In this document: in pieces, positions 35,783 to 44,093 of the stretch
Layout of the letters: each line of letters opens with the position of its first letter
How positions within the stretch are numbered: the first letter of the stretch is position 1
Assembly: GCA_964475985.1 (NCBI GenBank)
Contig: CAYYYP010000007.1
Span: 42,802-106,801 of the forward strand
DNA from: CAYYYP01 sp964475985
GTDB taxonomy: Bacteria; Bdellovibrionota; UBA1018; CAYHWW01
Length of the DNA stretch: 64,000 nucleotides
Direction of reading: 5' to 3'
Notes under the pieces: generated by a model
What the model saw: only the letters and a program-made list of their open reading frames with translations
Databases searched by the model: none
What the model was told of the DNA's origin: nothing
Made by a program: the position numbers and the translations under genes

Positions 35783-36802
35783 TTAGGTGCTTTGCTCTGA
35801 TTTGCGTACGGCAACGGCTACCGGATGACGTCGCTCCCAAATCCATCTTTTGAAACGGGCGATTTTTTGGTTCAATCCCTTGCCCAAAAAGCTGAGAAAA
35901 AAAAGCAAAGCTGATTTTGAACGAATGGGAAACGTCGCATTTTTTTCAAGCAAGGCCTTAAGGCAAAGTTGTCGTAAAGGTACAAGATTTCCCACGGCGT
36001 AGAGTTCGCTTGCGTAGTCGTAGCGCTTACGGGCCAGCGCCCGGCGAATAGATGCTTCGTAGGGAAGGTAACATTCTTCGTGAACCAATCTTTCACATAG
36101 CTGAACTAGTTCGGCACGCGAATGAAGGGCCAGCAAGGTGCTTTGGTTTTTTCCATGCTCTCGCCAAACGGCCACGGGTTCAGGACAAAACGCAAAATCC
36201 CATTCCTGCGCAATTTTTAACCAAAGCGGGTATTCACCGATGGTCTTAAAGGAGGCATCAAAAGCCATGCTGGAGGGAAGGCATTGACGACGCACCAAAA
36301 CGGCCGCGGCCGAAATAAAATTTTCTTCCACCAACGGCGCAAAAACTTTTCCTTCGGGATTATGGGGAATTTCCGCGGAAAAAAGCTGCTTAGTATTTTC
36401 TAAAAGTACCTGGCCCTTTCCGTAGGCGAGGCCCACGGTAGGATTTAAGAATTTTGGTAAAAGCAGTTCGAATTTTTTTGGATAAAAATAATCATCGGAG
36501 TCCAGCAGGCAAACGAATTCCCCTCTGGCACGTTTCAACGCTTCGTTCCGAGTTGCTTCTTGGCCCAGGTTTTGGGCCTGCCCGTGGGTGAAAACCCTAA
36601 TTTTCCCTGGATGCGCTAGGGCATAACGGTTTGCGATTTCAACGGATTGATCTCGGGATCCATCATCCCAAATGATGAGTTCCCAGTCGGTATAAGTTTG
36701 GGCCAGTACGGACTCAATCGCTTGGGCGACGTACTTCTCATGATTATAAAGGGCGGTGATGACGGAAATGCGTGGCGTTGAATTATGGGCCGCGGACGAC
36801 AT
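35783..36802 (-). CDS. Family 2 glycosyltransferase
   Basis: A 339-residue GT-A enzyme. N-terminus ISVITALYNHEKYVAQAIESVLAQ, then LIIWDDGSRDQS near residue 48 and FVCLLDSDDYFYPKK near 100 give the donor-binding and metal-binding (DSDD) motifs. The C-terminal third carries basic and amphipathic helices (KGLNQKIARFKRWIWERR) likely to touch the membrane. It probably adds a sugar to a surface glycan; the acceptor is unknown. It stands apart from the other sugar genes of the window. Confidence 0.88.
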   Translation of the reverse strand: MSSAAHNSTPRISVITALYNHEKYVAQAIESVLAQTYTDWELIIWDDGSRDQSVEIANRYALAHPGKIRVFTHGQAQNLGQEATRNEALKRARGEFVCLLDSDDYFYPKKFELLLPKFLNPTVGLAYGKGQVLLENTKQLFSAEIPHNPEGKVFAPLVEENFISAAAVLVRRQCLPSSMAFDASFKTIGEYPLWLKIAQEWDFAFCPEPVAVWREHGKNQSTLLALHSRAELVQLCERLVHEECYLPYEASIRRALARKRYDYASELYAVGNLVPLRQLCLKALLEKNATFPIRSKSALLFFLSFLGKGLNQKIARFKRWIWERRHPVAVAVRKSEQST

Positions 36803-36886
36803 GACTGGATGTTAGGAGGGCCAGAAATATTGTCAATGTAAATATTTTTGGTTTAAAAATTGGCAGAACTATTGTAATGGCGCGGG

Positions 36887-37039
36887 ATGAGGTTCCGGAA
36901 ATTACTGTCCCTGTCCATAGTGAGCTATATTTTCCTCGCGCTATGTCTCACCACCGGTCCGGTCCGCGCAACTACCACCCAAGGTCCGCTTAAAGCCTGT
37001 CTCGTGGCCAAAACTAGGGCTACTAGGCCTTTGCCTTAA
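36887..37039 (+). CDS. Possible very small secreted peptide or remnant of a secreted protein
   Basis: A 50-codon frame beginning MRFRKLLSLSIV, with a hydrophobic core (SYIFLALCLTTGP) and a plausible cleavage site after VRA, leaving only about 22 residues. Its 3' end overlaps the convergent glutamine-amidotransferase gene by 17 bases. No ribosome site is obvious. It could be a real small exported peptide, the surviving start of a deleted gene, or a chance frame. Confidence 0.3.
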   Translation: MRFRKLLSLSIVSYIFLALCLTTGPVRATTTQGPLKACLVAKTRATRPLP

Positions 37040-37724
37040 AGAAGTCGCTCAGCATGGCAAATATTTTTTGCTGAGCCGGCTCATCGTAATGGAAGTACTC
37101 TAATATTTTTTCTTCCGGCTGTACAAAGGGAGTGCCCAAAAGCAGTTCGGCCTTCTCGTCGTGGGCCATGTTTTGGATGATCTCTTCTGAGATTTCGGGG
37201 TGAAATTGCAAGCCCAGGATGTTTTCACCACAAGAAAATGCTTGATTGGCGCAGGCGCTACTAAATGCTAAATGTTTAGCCTGCGGCGGTAATTCAAAGG
37301 TATCGCCGTGCCAATGAAAGGCCATAAATGGTTCAGGGCCTAAATGGGAGAGCGGCGAATTCATTCCATCTGGCGTAAGTTCGATGGGAAACCAACCGAT
37401 TTCTTTTTGGTGGTGGGGATAAACCTTTGCCCCCAGGACGTTGGCAAGAATCTGTGAGCCAAAACAGATGCCTAGAATTTTCTTATTATCCTTAAGGGCG
37501 CTTTCAATCAGCCGTTTTTCCTTCGTCATCCAAGGATGGTCAGGCTCTTCATAAACTCCCATGGGCGCGCCCAACAGAATAAGCGCGTCAAAGTTTTGGG
37601 GAGAGGGCATCGTCTCATCGGCATAGGCATGGGTGAGGCTCAGCTCGCAACAGTTTTGTTCAATCCACTTCGCGACAAAACCGAGATTTTCCGCGGGGTG
37701 ATGTTGAATCGCGTGAATTTTCAT
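37023..37724 (-). CDS. Class I glutamine amidotransferase-like protein
   Basis: A 233-residue protein. The frame is open further upstream, but the ATG at 37724 is preceded by a strong AAGGAGG. Class I GATase catalytic residues: Cys in ILGICFGSQILANVLG (about residue 85-90), His and Glu in LGLQFHPEISEE (about 170). Similar to GMP-synthase-like GATases that hydrolyse glutamine or gamma-glutamyl compounds. The substrate is not known. Convergent overlap with the small frame at 36887. It lies downstream of greB. Confidence 0.85.
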   Translation of the reverse strand: MKIHAIQHHPAENLGFVAKWIEQNCCELSLTHAYADETMPSPQNFDALILLGAPMGVYEEPDHPWMTKEKRLIESALKDNKKILGICFGSQILANVLGAKVYPHHQKEIGWFPIELTPDGMNSPLSHLGPEPFMAFHWHGDTFELPPQAKHLAFSSACANQAFSCGENILGLQFHPEISEEIIQNMAHDEKAELLLGTPFVQPEEKILEYFHYDEPAQQKIFAMLSDFFKAKA

Positions 37725-37770
37725 CTGAGTAAACCTCCTTAGTTTAGTTGCGGCGGATTCATTCCATACC

Positions 37771-38331
37771 TTAAGTTTTATACTCAATGCGCAACACTTC
37801 AAGATCTTGTTCACCTTTGGGCGAGTGAAGGGTGACTACCTGGCCCACCTTCGCGTGCAAAAGTGCCCGGGCAATGGGTGAGAGCCAACTGACGCATCCG
37901 CGAGCGGCGTCGATTTCATCAACGCCAACGATCTGGTAAGTCTTTTCCGCTTCTTGTTCATCGCGCACGGTGACGGTCGCGCCAAACAATACTTCGTCTG
38001 AGCGTTGGCTAACCGGGTCGATGACTTCGGCTGACTCTAGGCGTTTGATTAAAAACCTCACCCTGCGGTCGATTTCACGAAGCCTTCGTTTCCCATAAAT
38101 GTAATCTGCGTTTTCGGAGCGATCGCCGTTGCCGGCCGCCCAAGCAATGGTGTTAACAAGCTTTGGCCGCTCAATGTTTCTCAGTTCCCGCAGTTCCGCT
38201 TGCAGCTTTTCTGCACCACGGGGCGTGATGTAATTTTTTGCACCCTCGGGCAAAAGCGCAACCGCGCCGTCCAGCGAATCATCGTCCGCATCATCCTGGG
38301 TGTCGTTTTCTTTAGTGAAGGCTTTACTCAT
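37771..38331 (-). CDS. greB: Transcription elongation factor GreB-like
   Basis: A 186-residue factor that enters the RNA polymerase channel and promotes cleavage of backtracked RNA. It has a coiled-coil N-terminus (YITPRGAEKLQAELRELRNIERP, about 35-57) with GDRSENADYIYGKRRLREIDRR near 70 holding the acidic tip residues (D and E), typical of GreB rather than GreA. The C-terminal FKBP-like part (VSWLSPIARALLHAKVGQVVTL) closes it. The N-terminal acidic extension of about 30 residues is unusual. AGGAGG precedes the ATG. Confidence 0.88.
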   Translation of the reverse strand: MSKAFTKENDTQDDADDDSLDGAVALLPEGAKNYITPRGAEKLQAELRELRNIERPKLVNTIAWAAGNGDRSENADYIYGKRRLREIDRRVRFLIKRLESAEVIDPVSQRSDEVLFGATVTVRDEQEAEKTYQIVGVDEIDAARGCVSWLSPIARALLHAKVGQVVTLHSPKGEQDLEVLRIEYKT

Positions 38332-38378
38332 GAGTGGATCCTCCTCGCACGAACTGGCGATGGAGTGAGCCGTTTAAG

Positions 38379-39149
38379 CTATGCCGCCAACTTCGAACGC
38401 TTCATATTAAGCCAAATTTTAATCTGTTCAAGGGCTTTAACGTCGGTAGCGTCGAGTTCCGTTTGAATGAGGTAGCTTCGCGAATTTTCGTCGGCCACCG
38501 TAGCGGACCCAAGAACCGTTACGAGCAAGTGTTCGCGGCCAGGAAAAATTTCCTGGATGAGCTCACCTTTGATGCGAAATGCTGCACCCTTGCGCACTAG
38601 ATGGCTGGTTCGTAAGCCAATTCGAGTATTTGAAATGTCAACAATTTCCATTGAAAAATCAATCTCCGCACGCCTTGAGGTTTCTTCTACTTCAAGTAGG
38701 GCAGGATAGTCCGAGCCGCTCGTATTCGCCGTGGGCAAGTATTCAGAAACCTTGGCCACGAAGTGTTCTTTGGAGGGCGGTTTTACCAGATAGTCATTGG
38801 CGCCGAGCTCCAGGCAATGCGCGATGGAAGTGAAGTCTTTTACGCCAGAAACGATGATGATGGGCGTTGAAATTTTATAATTTGTGCGAATTTCCTCGAT
38901 GATCTGGTAGCCGCTTGGCATGTCTTCATCGTTGGCGAGATTGAGGTCAACGAGAATGAGATCCCATTTATCCGCCATAAGCGCCTGCAAAAAATCCGCT
39001 ACCTTAGTAAATGCTTTATATTCACAGTTGAGTTGGTTAAACCGGTGCGCCATGATGACATTGAAATCCTCATCATCATCAATTCCGAGTACCTTCATTT
39101 TCTTGGTCACGGGTTTAACTTCGGGGGGCGTTTTGGAAAGTAGGCTCAC
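38379..39149 (-). CDS. Response regulator with receiver domain and C-terminal PilZ-like domain
   Basis: About 256 residues. The receiver has DDDEDF near residue 23, the phosphoacceptor LILVDLNLAN near 67, IIVSG near 97 and the lysine in DYLVKPPS near 125. The C-terminal half (about 150-256: ALLEVEETSRRAEIDFSMEIVDISNTRIGLRTSHLVRKG) looks like a diverged PilZ domain. The GTG at 39149 overlaps the stop of the other regulator as GTGA and is preceded by AAGAGGTGG, so I prefer it to the ATG at 39170. No histidine kinase is adjacent. Confidence 0.75.
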   Translation of the reverse strand: MSLLSKTPPEVKPVTKKMKVLGIDDDEDFNVIMAHRFNQLNCEYKAFTKVADFLQALMADKWDLILVDLNLANDEDMPSGYQIIEEIRTNYKISTPIIIVSGVKDFTSIAHCLELGANDYLVKPPSKEHFVAKVSEYLPTANTSGSDYPALLEVEETSRRAEIDFSMEIVDISNTRIGLRTSHLVRKGAAFRIKGELIQEIFPGREHLLVTVLGSATVADENSRSYLIQTELDATDVKALEQIKIWLNMKRSKLAA

Positions 39150-39826
39150 GATGCCACCTCTTTTCGCCATTCCAGGAGACCCGCCCGATTTTCGTCGGAC
39201 AATCCCACAGGAGTCACGACCTGTCGGTACTGGCCTTCGTTGATTTCCACAGTCCGGTTATCCACCTTGCAGATGAGCGGCGTTGGAATATGTTTTTCTA
39301 ACGAATCCACATGTAGGGTAATGGGGCATTGAGCCGTAAGTTTTACGGGACTTGAAATGCGAAGTTGTTCGGCGGAAGCAAATACCACTTCGGCCGGTAC
39401 CGCGACCTGAACTTTGGACGGTTCGGGCAATTTGTATACAAAGGTATCGGCTGAATGAAATACGTGCCTTACCTTTTGTAGCAGCAAGCTCGCCTGGAAG
39501 GGTTTTTCCAAATAGTGGCTAGCGCCCATGGCTAGGGCTTGGTTTATGATGCGTTTATCTTTTAAGAGACTGAGTACGAGCACGGGAATTGAGGCTAAAA
39601 ATCCATTCTTTTTCCGAAACGAAAGATAAGTCAGCCCACTATGTTCCGGCATATTGATATCCAGGATAATGAGATCCGGAATGTAGGTTTGCAGAACTTG
39701 AAGGGCTTCTTTTACGCTTCCCGCTTCATGGACTACACAGCCGACCCCTTCGATTACTTTTCGAATCAGTACCCGTAAGTCCGCATCGTCATCCACTACC
39801 AACACATGTTTTCCCGTGAGTTTCAT
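39146..39826 (-). CDS. Response regulator, receiver plus PilZ-like C-terminus
   Basis: A 226-residue protein: receiver domain with VVDDDADLR near residue 10, DLIILDINMPEHSGLTYL near 51 (phosphoacceptor), LVLS near 83 and YLEKPF near 104. The remaining ~110 residues (VQVAVPAEVVFASAEQLRISSP and CPITLHVDSLEKH) are beta-rich and recall a PilZ fold. It is coupled by a 4-base GTGA overlap to a second response regulator of the same plan, so the two arose by duplication or act together. Confidence 0.78.
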   Translation of the reverse strand: MKLTGKHVLVVDDDADLRVLIRKVIEGVGCVVHEAGSVKEALQVLQTYIPDLIILDINMPEHSGLTYLSFRKKNGFLASIPVLVLSLLKDKRIINQALAMGASHYLEKPFQASLLLQKVRHVFHSADTFVYKLPEPSKVQVAVPAEVVFASAEQLRISSPVKLTAQCPITLHVDSLEKHIPTPLICKVDNRTVEINEGQYRQVVTPVGLSDENRAGLLEWRKEVAS

Positions 39827-39891
39827 ACGTACTGCGCTTCGGGAGAAAAAACCAAAATCTTAAGGTCGGCAAAAATTTCCCGGAATGAAGT

Positions 39892-40464
39892 TTAGAATAG
39901 AAAGGGTATGAGTTTTTTGGAGTGCCGCTGGTAACTTCGGTAATCTTCACCAAAGTAAGCTGCCAGCATTTTTTCCTCGGAATGGATGCGCAGGAGAAAA
40001 AAGCCAAGGGTCGGCAAGGTGAGCAGTGGCAAAAAAATCCAGGACGGGTAGGAGAGACAAAGGCCCACTAGAAGTAAAAAATACCCCGTGTAACTGGGGT
40101 GCCGAATGAGGCGGTAGGGCCCTTTCTTTAAAATTTTATGGCCCTCCCGAATCCCAATATCAAAAGTGAAAAATCGGCCGAGAATTTTATGGGCCCATAG
40201 CCTTAACGCAAACCCCGAAAAAAAGAGGGTGACCGCCGCAAAAACCTGGGAATTCGGCAGGGTTTTGTCGGCCATGCTCCAGGCCAAGACTCCGGCCAGC
40301 TGCGTTATGAAAAGCGCCAGGGCCGCCGGAATAACGGTCCATCTTTTATAAAGTGGATCATGATTCGCATCCCCCTTTTTTGCTTGGAGTTCTTTGCGCC
40401 CAGCAATGAGAAGCACCCAATGCAGAATGAAGAGGACTAAAGAAAAGCTAAGGTACAGATTCAT
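39892..40464 (-). CDS. Isoprenylcysteine carboxyl methyltransferase-family membrane protein
   Basis: About 190 residues with four or five membrane segments. The C-terminal signature KKGPYRLIRHPSYTGYFLLLVGLCLSYPS (about 110-140) and EEKMLAAYFGEDYRSYQRHSKKLIPFLF match the ICMT/PEMT-like family. Bacterial members methylate or otherwise modify small isoprenoid, lipid or thiol substrates; the substrate is not known. Start at 40464 because its ATG overlaps the tryptophan dioxygenase stop (ATGA), which suggests a two-gene operon. Confidence 0.8.
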   Translation of the reverse strand: MNLYLSFSLVLFILHWVLLIAGRKELQAKKGDANHDPLYKRWTVIPAALALFITQLAGVLAWSMADKTLPNSQVFAAVTLFFSGFALRLWAHKILGRFFTFDIGIREGHKILKKGPYRLIRHPSYTGYFLLLVGLCLSYPSWIFLPLLTLPTLGFFLLRIHSEEKMLAAYFGEDYRSYQRHSKKLIPFLF

Positions 40465-41303
40465 GCAGATTTCCCAAAGGGGCATTTTGAGAGGACGTTT
40501 CCTCCTTTACCCTTAGGCCCCGGCTGCCCTTGGGATTGAAGCCTCGTTCGTACCTCCCAAAGTTCTGGAAAACAGCGTTTTCCCGTAGTGCTTTGCAAAT
40601 ACTCAGTGCCGCTGGAACCACCGGTTCCGGACTTGCCCCCAATGATGCGTTCCACTACATGCAGGTGATGCTCCCGCCAAAGAATAAGATTTTCATCAAA
40701 GGCCGTAAGGGATTCGCACAACAAATATTCGGGTGAGTATTCATGGGGTGCGTCATAAATCATGAGCAAAGCTTCGTCTGGCGAACGCGGCGCAAACCTC
40801 GCTTTTAGAAATTCTAAAAACGCTTCCCGGATGGAGGGTTCCGCCAACCTCTTCTTCAGGGATTTGATTTGGTGAGAAAGATTTTTAAAATGTTTGAGAT
40901 AAGATTCATCTTTTAGCCCCGCCAAGAACTCCACTTCCCGGAATTGGGTGGATTGAAAACCACTGGCCGGAGCTAAACGTTCCCGAAACTCAAGGAAGTC
41001 CTTGGGCGTCATGGTTTCAAGAATATGAATCTGGGGGATCAGCATTTTCATGATTTCCACGCAGCGGTGGGTGAAATGATGGGCGCTTAAAGTTTTGCCA
41101 GCCACGAGGTGGGTTCTGACTTGCTCAAGTTCATGAAGGATCAACCGAAACCAAAGTTCATAACTTTGGTGGATCACGATGAAGAGCATTTCATCATGAT
41201 GATGCGGTTCGGAGAGCGGTTGTTGAAGGCTCAGGAGTTCTGAAAGTTTTAAATATTCCCCATAGGTGAGGTCCGTCGCTTTATAAATTGATGGAACGCC
41301 CAT
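40461..41303 (-). CDS. kynA: Tryptophan 2,3-dioxygenase
   Basis: Heme enzyme opening the indole ring of L-tryptophan to N-formylkynurenine, first step of the kynurenine pathway. A 280-residue protein with YGEYLKLSELLSLQQPLS, HHDEMLFIVIHQSYELWFRLIL (distal-pocket residues), GFQSTQFREVEFLAG, and the heme-binding REHHLHVVERIIGGKSGTGGSSG near 220. The other kynurenine genes are not seen in this window. Confidence 0.95.
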   Translation of the reverse strand: MGVPSIYKATDLTYGEYLKLSELLSLQQPLSEPHHHDEMLFIVIHQSYELWFRLILHELEQVRTHLVAGKTLSAHHFTHRCVEIMKMLIPQIHILETMTPKDFLEFRERLAPASGFQSTQFREVEFLAGLKDESYLKHFKNLSHQIKSLKKRLAEPSIREAFLEFLKARFAPRSPDEALLMIYDAPHEYSPEYLLCESLTAFDENLILWREHHLHVVERIIGGKSGTGGSSGTEYLQSTTGKRCFPELWEVRTRLQSQGQPGPKGKGGNVLSKCPFGKSA

Positions 41304-41400
41304 TTTCTTAAATCCCCCAGTGGCAAAAATTTGCCTATGCCCCTAGGATTAATTAACGCGGGGCTTATCCCGCGTCAACGATCCGTCGATAGGTAAGGTA

Positions 41401-42969
41401 ATGGGTGCCTTTTTAGTAGCTCCAGGTCAGGAATCTGAATCAGATGAAATGACTCCCTTGAGAAATTCCGGGGAAGCCGTTTCCGTCACCATTCACGATA
41501 GCTCTCAGCTCGAATTCAAGACTCTCTATCAGTTGGCTGAAGGCCTTCCGCAGGATGAGAAACTCGAATTTGATCACGACATTTATTTTTTCATTCCAAA
41601 GGCCATGGGCATTAACGCGGATAGCTACCCCAAAGATCTTTTCTACCGCTCCCTGCACAATTACATTCGTGTAAAGACGCCGGAAGTTTTGCCCGGCGAG
41701 GAACGCAGAAGCTGCCGCATCGATCGCATCATGCCTGGGCTCTGCCAAGCTGTGAGTTCCCAGGAGCTGCCCGCTAATTTCATCGACGATCCTGAAGAAG
41801 GGCTTATGGAAATTAGGCTCTTTGGCACCTTCATCAATGATCAACTTAAAATATTGGGAACATCCCGCAAACTTTCCATAGCTGACCTCAATGCCCGCAT
41901 TACCGAAACGGCCGATTTGTTCCGTGCCTACCGCGATGTGATGGATAGGGCTCTGGCTTTGCAGCACGAAGATAGTCTAGATTGGAGCTTTTTCTCCGAC
42001 GCCTTTCACTACGTCGATGAATTCATGAGCAATCGTTTTGAGGAAACGCTCATTGATTTGAAGCGCTCAGGGTTCGACGTGCTTCACCATATGAAAGCTG
42101 AGTTCGAAAGAAGGGAAAAGAAGGGTTATTTGCAGCTTTCTGGCACTAAAGCCCTTAAGGACTTTGAGTGGGACGCCCTTGGGGAAAATTTTACCTACCG
42201 AATGGGTAGGTTTAAGAAGTACGTATCTGAAGTTCTTTACCTTGAGGTGAAACGTTATCGAAGGGATCGCGTATTTACGAACTTAGCCGCAGCGTTTGGT
42301 GCAGCCGTTGCTGCCATCATCAATTCGTTAGCCGATCCAAATCAACGCACAAGTATTAGCGGAACTTTTTTTGCGAGCATCAGAGATTCCTTGCCCCTCA
42401 TGGTGGTGATCGTAGCCTTAGTTTACGTTTTTAAGGATCGTGCAAAGGATTATCTTAAGGAAAACCTCATCAATTGGTTTAGACCTTGGATCCCCGATTA
42501 TAGTTTTGAAATCAAATCAAAGGACGGGCGCATTATCGGGCGATGCCAAGAGGACGTAGGTTTCGTGAAACGCTCAGGCGTGCCCGATGAAGTCGTAGAA
42601 TTACGGGCTTTTCAATCGCATGTGGATTTGACCATGGATCACCACGAAGAAATCCTCCATTACCGACGTCACGTCACCATTACACGTTCCTCTTTACAGG
42701 GGCTTTTACGCAACACTGAATCTTTAAAGGACATATTAAGGTTTGACGTGAACGCCTTTCTGCCAAAGCTCGCCAACGCCTACCACAATGAATTTTTTGT
42801 GGATCGTGATTTGAATCTCCGTTCCGTGCGCCTGCATAAGGCCTATCACTTGAACTTAGTCATGAGATTCGTCGTCAGTTCCAAGGCGAGTGGCCCCTTA
42901 AGCGAAAATTATTTAAGGGTCAGGGTCGTCATGGATAAAAACGGAATCAAACGTTTAGAATTTCCCTAA
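41401..42969 (+). CDS. Membrane protein of unknown function
   Basis: A 522-residue protein. Long, soluble, mostly helical N-terminal half, then two membrane segments close together (FTNLAAAFGAAVAAIINSLA about 298-317 and SLPLMVVIVALVYVFKDRA about 331-350), then a C-terminal ~170-residue domain rich in beta strands and charged residues. No family is recognised. A strong bidirectional terminator follows its stop. Confidence 0.6.
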   Translation: MGAFLVAPGQESESDEMTPLRNSGEAVSVTIHDSSQLEFKTLYQLAEGLPQDEKLEFDHDIYFFIPKAMGINADSYPKDLFYRSLHNYIRVKTPEVLPGEERRSCRIDRIMPGLCQAVSSQELPANFIDDPEEGLMEIRLFGTFINDQLKILGTSRKLSIADLNARITETADLFRAYRDVMDRALALQHEDSLDWSFFSDAFHYVDEFMSNRFEETLIDLKRSGFDVLHHMKAEFERREKKGYLQLSGTKALKDFEWDALGENFTYRMGRFKKYVSEVLYLEVKRYRRDRVFTNLAAAFGAAVAAIINSLADPNQRTSISGTFFASIRDSLPLMVVIVALVYVFKDRAKDYLKENLINWFRPWIPDYSFEIKSKDGRIIGRCQEDVGFVKRSGVPDEVVELRAFQSHVDLTMDHHEEILHYRRHVTITRSSLQGLLRNTESLKDILRFDVNAFLPKLANAYHNEFFVDRDLNLRSVRLHKAYHLNLVMRFVVSSKASGPLSENYLRVRVVMDKNGIKRLEFP

Positions 42970-42980
42970 AAAAGGGCAAA

Positions 42981-43012
42981 AAAAAGGCCCTTCTTTTCAG
43001 AAGAGCCTTTTT
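42981..43012. terminator. Bidirectional intrinsic terminator between convergent genes
   Basis: AAAAAGGCCCTTCT (42981-42994) and AGAAGAGCCTTTTT (42999-43012) pair over 13 of 14 positions around a 4-base loop, with an A-run before and a T-run after, so it can stop transcription of the membrane-protein gene (plus) and of parB (minus). Confidence 0.85.
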
Positions 43013-43043
43013 AAGTTCAGAGTTAGAAGGATAGGATCGGACT

Positions 43044-43994
43044 TTACTTATTCTGAAGTCTTTTTTCTACGTCACTGACGATCGTTTTTAGCGTTGTAAG
43101 GTAGGTTTCAAGTTTTTCGTAACCTTCGCCTACTTTCCACTTAAAGCCTGGCACCGCAACGCTTCGCTTTTCACACTTCCATAAAAACGGTTTAGCTTCA
43201 CGCTTGGGTTTTGTCATGGTCGGTGCCTGAGTTGCGGTGGCAAGGGCTTGGGCAGCATTGCTTGCCGCGGCTAATTCTTCGGTCGTAGTGGCAGGATTAG
43301 CGGCGGATGCGGCGTTTTCCTTCTGAAATTCGCCCGATTCCTCAAGTTTGGTCGCCGTGGCGACCAAACTCAGGTGTTCTTCGGGGGGAGAGTTCAATAA
43401 TTTCCTTAAAAGGGCGCGGGATTTAAGGCCTAATCGCAAAAGTTCTTCCTTAGTGGCCTCAGGTAATCTCGTAAACGAAATGCATTCCGTCACTCGGCTC
43501 TTAGGTTTGTTAAAAACCTTAGCGATGCTGTCGTGGCTCGTATAGTACTGCGCCTCGAGCAACGTGAGGTAACCTTCGCCTTCTTCAATGGGATGCAAAT
43601 CCACGCGGTCTAAGTTTTCTCTAAGATTGATCTCCTGCGCCTGGCGATCGGCCGAGGCCAACACCCTCGCTGGAATACGATCTAAGCCCGCAAGTTTTGC
43701 GGCCCTCAGCCTTCGCTCGCCAGCGATCACTTGGTAACGATCACCATCCTGAACTACAAGGATCGGTTGAAGCACTCCGTGCTCTTTTATGGACTCGGCT
43801 AAGCCCTGAATTTCCTCCGCTGAAAAATGCGTACGGACTTGCATTGGACTAGGGTCCACGTTTTCAATGGGAACGAAGTTTACGAGAAACGTCGTACTCT
43901 TGAGGCCCGAGTGTGACTGGGACGCCGTCGTCCTGGCGGTTGAATAAAGTTGTCGAAGCTGGGGACTACCTTCCCTGGTTTTGATTTTTCCCAT
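43044..43994 (-). CDS. parB: ParB-family DNA-binding partition protein
   Basis: About 316 residues. The ParB/Srx-type N-terminal domain has VIAGERRLRAAKLAGLDRIPARV (GERR box I) near residue 92 and EINLRENLDRVDLHPIEEGEGYL (box II) near 122. An HTH region follows (TSHDSIAKVFNKPKSRVTECISFTRLP). The C-terminal third (FLWKCEKRSVAVPGFKWKVGEGYEKL) is unlike the common chromosomal ParB dimerisation tail. Start chosen at 43994, preceded by AGGAG. The frame is open to 44051, but that would use the palindrome at 44028. It forms an operon with the ParA gene. One palindromic site lies inside this gene. Confidence 0.85.
   Translation of the reverse strand: MGKIKTREGSPQLRQLYSTARTTASQSHSGLKSTTFLVNFVPIENVDPSPMQVRTHFSAEEIQGLAESIKEHGVLQPILVVQDGDRYQVIAGERRLRAAKLAGLDRIPARVLASADRQAQEINLRENLDRVDLHPIEEGEGYLTLLEAQYYTSHDSIAKVFNKPKSRVTECISFTRLPEATKEELLRLGLKSRALLRKLLNSPPEEHLSLVATATKLEESGEFQKENAASAANPATTTEELAAASNAAQALATATQAPTMTKPKREAKPFLWKCEKRSVAVPGFKWKVGEGYEKLETYLTTLKTIVSDVEKRLQNK
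43346..43369. promoter_or_regulatory. Palindromic parS-like site 1 (inside parB)
   Basis: Arms of 11 bases, GTTTGGTCGCC and GGCGACCAAAC, around two central bases (GT). The 16-bp core GGTCGCCGTGGCGACC (43350-43365) is shared with the other three sites. It encodes SLVATATKLE of ParB, so the palindrome is not forced by codon choice alone. Confidence 0.6.
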
Positions 43995-44027
43995 GTGCTG
44001 AAATTCTCCTGTGAACTGATTTTGTTT

Positions 44028-44043
44028 GATCGCCGCGGCGACC
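44028..44043. promoter_or_regulatory. Palindromic parS-like site 2 (between parA and parB)
   Basis: GATCGCCGCGGCGACC: core TCGCCGCGGCGA is a perfect 12-bp palindrome, with one mismatch in the outer arm. It lies 34 bases upstream of the chosen parB start and downstream of the parA stop. Confidence 0.55.
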
Positions 44044-44093
44044 GATTTCATGTTGTGTTTGTGAAATTATTTTTAAGAATTAAATTTCACATC

